Assembly: GCA_019414265.1 (NCBI GenBank)
Contig: DXMJ01000021.1
Span: 9,358 to 33,208, forward strand
From: Collinsella sp.
GTDB lineage: Bacteria > Actinomycetota > Coriobacteriia > Coriobacteriales > Coriobacteriaceae
Length of the DNA: 23,851 nt
Direction of reading: 5' to 3'
Position numbers and translations under genes: made by a program. The notes below the pieces were generated by a model. The model ran no database searches. It was not told where the DNA came from and was given only the letters and a program-made list of their open reading frames with translations. Positions 21,658 through 23,851 of this stretch are shown in pieces. Within the stretch, counting starts at the first letter, position 1. The number at the start of each line of letters is the position of its first letter.

Positions 21658-23073
21658 ATGGGGAGCAAATCTCAGCAACAAGTTAGAGTAACGCCATCGG
21701 GCACTGCGGCGCTTCTCGTCGTAATGTATATTGCAGCCTTTGTCGCCGCGTTTAACGAGAACATCATTAACGTGGCGTTGCACGACATTATGGCGGCCTT
21801 TTCGGTGAGTGCCACCACGGCGCAGTGGCTCGTTTCGGGCTACATGATCGTGACGTCGATCTTTACGGCCATCATGGCCTTCCTGTCCGGCCGTTTCTCG
21901 ACGCGCAAGCTGCTGTTTTTCGCATGCGGATGCATGGTCGCCGGCGAAGTCCTGTGCCTGGTCGCTTCGTCGTTTAGCGTTTTGCTGCCAAGTCGTATTT
22001 TGCAGGCTGCGGGATCGGGCATCTTGTTCCCGCTCATGATGAACGTGGTGCTGTCATGCGCTCCGCGCGAGAAGCTCGGCCTGTATCTGAGCCTGGGCGG
22101 TGCCTGCATTACGCTGGGGCCGGCGTTTGGACCCGTGATCAGCGGTCTTATGTGTACGTTGTTTGGCTGGAGGGCGGTGTTCGTAGTGCCGCTGGTGGGC
22201 GGCATTGTGGTCGCTGTGGCGGGCGCAAAGCTTGTTCAGAATGTTGGAGAGCGCTCGAACACTACGCTTGATATTCTGTCGGTTGTTTTGCTCGCGGCCG
22301 GCATTACGGCATTTGTGTATTCCGTAGGCGAGTTCTCGACCAATCTGATTGCCAGTATCGTGGCGCTCTTCACCGCCATTGTGCTGCTCGGCCTGTTTGC
22401 CGCCCGTCAGCTCAAGCTCGAACATCCGGTGCTTAACGTGCGTCCCATGGCGAGCGTTCGCTTTTGGCCTGCGTGCCTGCTTGTGGTGGTGTCGATGATG
22501 ACGACGTTCTCGATGAGCGTTTTGTTGCCGCTCTATTTTGAGGGCGCATACAGAATGACCGCACTTGTTGCGGGCTTGCTCATTTTGCCGGCGATTGCCT
22601 GCAACGCCGTGACCTCGATTGTGGGCGGACGCGTGATGGACGCCCGTGGCGCATGGCCGCTGCTGCCGGTCGGCTTTGCCCTGATTGCCGTGGGGCAGAC
22701 TGCCATCTCGATGACGGCGGCAAGCATGAACATCGGCGTCGTCGTGGCGCTGACCGTTGTGGTGTATGCCGGAGTCGGTTTGGTGCTGAGCCCCTCGCAA
22801 ACGGCCGGCTTGGAGACGCTGCCTGCCGCTGAGCATCCTCACGGAACGGCATTGCTCAACACGTGGAACATGATTGCCGCATCGTTTGGCCCGTCGCTGT
22901 TTATCGGCCTGCTCTCGAGTTCTGCGGCGACTGCCGGTGTCGCTGGCGCTGCGACGGACGTTGCCCAGGCGATTGGATTTGCAGCTGCCGTGCGTGTGGC
23001 GGCTGTAATTGCCGTGGTTGGGTTCGCGACGTCGCTGGTGTACGCTCGTCGCGAGTCGCACATGTCGCATTAA
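21658..23073 (+). CDS. MFS exporter, DHA2 (EmrB/QacA) type
   Basis: This 471-residue major facilitator belongs to the 14-segment DHA2 drug:proton antiporter family. It shows FNENIINVALHDIMAAF in segment 1 (the family D/N-x-x-I-V-N-V-A-L motif), TTAQWLVSGYMIVTSI in segment 2, GRFSTRKLLFFA in the 2-3 loop, ILQAAGSGILFPLM in segment 4 and GGACITLGPAFGPVISGL in segment 5 (motif C). Substrates in this family range from drugs and bile acids to peptides; none can be assigned here. The ATG at 21658 is in frame and follows GAGGAAGG; the ATG four bases earlier is out of frame. A long structured leader precedes it. No strong terminator is visible after the stop. Confidence 0.9.
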   Translation: MGSKSQQQVRVTPSGTAALLVVMYIAAFVAAFNENIINVALHDIMAAFSVSATTAQWLVSGYMIVTSIFTAIMAFLSGRFSTRKLLFFACGCMVAGEVLCLVASSFSVLLPSRILQAAGSGILFPLMMNVVLSCAPREKLGLYLSLGGACITLGPAFGPVISGLMCTLFGWRAVFVVPLVGGIVVAVAGAKLVQNVGERSNTTLDILSVVLLAAGITAFVYSVGEFSTNLIASIVALFTAIVLLGLFAARQLKLEHPVLNVRPMASVRFWPACLLVVVSMMTTFSMSVLLPLYFEGAYRMTALVAGLLILPAIACNAVTSIVGGRVMDARGAWPLLPVGFALIAVGQTAISMTAASMNIGVVVALTVVVYAGVGLVLSPSQTAGLETLPAAEHPHGTALLNTWNMIAASFGPSLFIGLLSSSAATAGVAGAATDVAQAIGFAAAVRVAAVIAVVGFATSLVYARRESHMSH

Positions 23074-23225
23074 TGTGTGCACATAGATTCTGCAGCTAGA
23101 TTGGATGGCGACACCATAAACTAATGGACGTTTTGCCGAGAGGCATGAATGTTTAAAGCGCAAAGAGTGCGCGACGGGCCCCGCGAATGGGGCGATGATG
23201 CCCGAGAGGGCCAAGAAGGAGTCTC

Positions 23226-23851
23226 ATGTCTGAGAACGAGGAGATCATGAACGAGACCGAGAACGAGACCATGGCTGCCGAGGTCGAGGCAGTCGAGACC
23301 GTGGAGACCGAAGCTGCCGAGGTTGAGGCTGCTGACGAGGTTTCCGCCGAGGAGGAGGCCGAGGTTGTCGAGGCCGCCGTTGATTACGATGACGAAGAGC
23401 TGATGGACAAGATGCAGAAGGCCGCCCGCCTGCTGCGTAGCCGTCGCTTTGCTATTTCCAAGGAGGAGGAGGCCAAGGCCGAGCGCATGGCGAACATCGA
23501 GCGCGCCATCAAGCTTCTTGACCTCAAGCCCAAGATGGAGCAGAAGGAAATGTCCGACCTGCTGGGTATGCGCCTTCGTGAGCTCGATGGCCTGATGGCC
23601 GAGGCCGAGGCTGCCGATCTGGTCGGCCGCATCGACGACGCCGAGGGCGATATGCGCAAGATCGTCGTCTTCGCTGCCGAGGATGCCGCTGAGGGCCTGG
23701 TCGAGCTTGCCAACAAGAAGGAGAAGCTCCTGCCCGAGCTTTCTTACGAGGAGGCTACCGAGCTGATGGCCGCTCTCGATAAGGTTATCGCTCCGCTCGT
23801 CGCCATGGGCCTGGACGAGGACCGCGGTCCTCGTCCAGGCCCATGGCGACG
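23226..23851 (+). CDS. Acidic N-terminal, winged-helix (MarR-like) protein, 3' end lost
   Basis: The frame runs from the ATG at 23226 (AAGGAG 4 nt before it) to the sequence end without a stop: 208 residues. Residues 1-58 are extremely acidic, with Glu/Ala/Val-rich repeats and almost no hydrophobic core. Residues 85-150 resemble a MarR-type winged helix: IERAIKLLDLKPKMEQKEMSDLLGMR, then LRELDGLMAEAEAADLVGRI and a wing ending MRKIVVFA. An alpha-helical stretch follows to about 197. The last residues (after about 197) are read from the second half of a 54-bp palindrome and are probably not real. Function is unknown: a regulator or a ribosome- or nucleoid-associated factor are both possible. The upstream 23074-23225 contains GC-rich short hairpins but no clear promoter. 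Confidence 0.7.
   Translation, partial: MSENEEIMNETENETMAAEVEAVETVETEAAEVEAADEVSAEEEAEVVEAAVDYDDEELMDKMQKAARLLRSRRFAISKEEEAKAERMANIERAIKLLDLKPKMEQKEMSDLLGMRLRELDGLMAEAEAADLVGRIDDAEGDMRKIVVFAAEDAAEGLVELANKKEKLLPELSYEEATELMAALDKVIAPLVAMGLDEDRGPRPGPWR
23798..23851. repeat. 54-bp perfect palindrome at the sequence end
   Basis: Bases 23798-23824 are the exact reverse complement of 23825-23851, with CCGCGG at the centre and no loop. It lies inside a coding region and stops exactly at the last base. This is most likely a fold-back or graph artefact of assembly rather than a biological element. Confidence 0.9.

Noticed and set aside
22054..23214. Minus-strand frame of 386 residues opposite the MFS gene
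   Set aside because: It is rich in His, Arg and Gln as an antisense shadow, and the plus strand holds a well-supported transporter.

Overview
The window looks like a whole contig from a high-GC gut actinobacterium of the class Coriobacteriia, most likely Collinsella or a close relative. This rests on GC-rich codon use, a choloylglycine hydrolase, LAxTG-type surface proteins and the general gene style; no rRNA or marker gene is present to prove it. There are 20 coding genes, no tRNA or rRNA, and no complete insertion sequence, prophage or CRISPR array. No stretch longer than 300 bases lacks a gene.

Left part (1-7662). A regular array of alternating palindromic half-sites (28-199) lies beyond the 3' end of a thiamine salvage operon on the minus strand: TPP riboswitch with its terminator, thiM, a thiamine-binding MTH1187-family protein, and thiE. 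Divergent from it run a HAD phosphatase and a CpsY/MtaR-like LysR regulator, followed by a MetE-like methyltransferase of the YxjG/YxjH type whose upstream region holds two perfect palindromes, then a UraA-type uracil permease. A bidirectional terminator separates that permease from a minus-strand esterase.

Middle (7777-13217, minus strand). A purine permease (PbuG/AzgA type) is followed by two large tandem paralogues. These are secreted, repeat-rich, predicted beta-helix surface proteins ending in an LAATG sorting signal. A broken copy of the permease 3' end and a second copy of its terminator lie between the paralogues. This shows that a block of about 2.04 kb (permease tail, terminator, promoter, surface gene) was duplicated in tandem.

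Right part (13410-23851). It holds a peptide-deformylase-like gene lacking the catalytic glutamate, a bile salt hydrolase, a Kup potassium transporter, an EamA exporter divergent from a LysR regulator, an XRE helix-turn-helix/AlaA aminotransferase fusion with a strong internal start, a second deformylase-like gene with a different key substitution, a DHA2-type MFS exporter, and a partial acidic winged-helix protein. The last 54 bases are a perfect palindrome ending exactly at the sequence end, probably an assembly fold-back.

Most worth a second look: the 31-bp phased half-site array, the XRE-AlaA fusion with its own GTTCAAT operators and a nested 405-residue AlaA reading, the tandem surface-protein duplication with its permease scar, and the pair of non-canonical deformylases.
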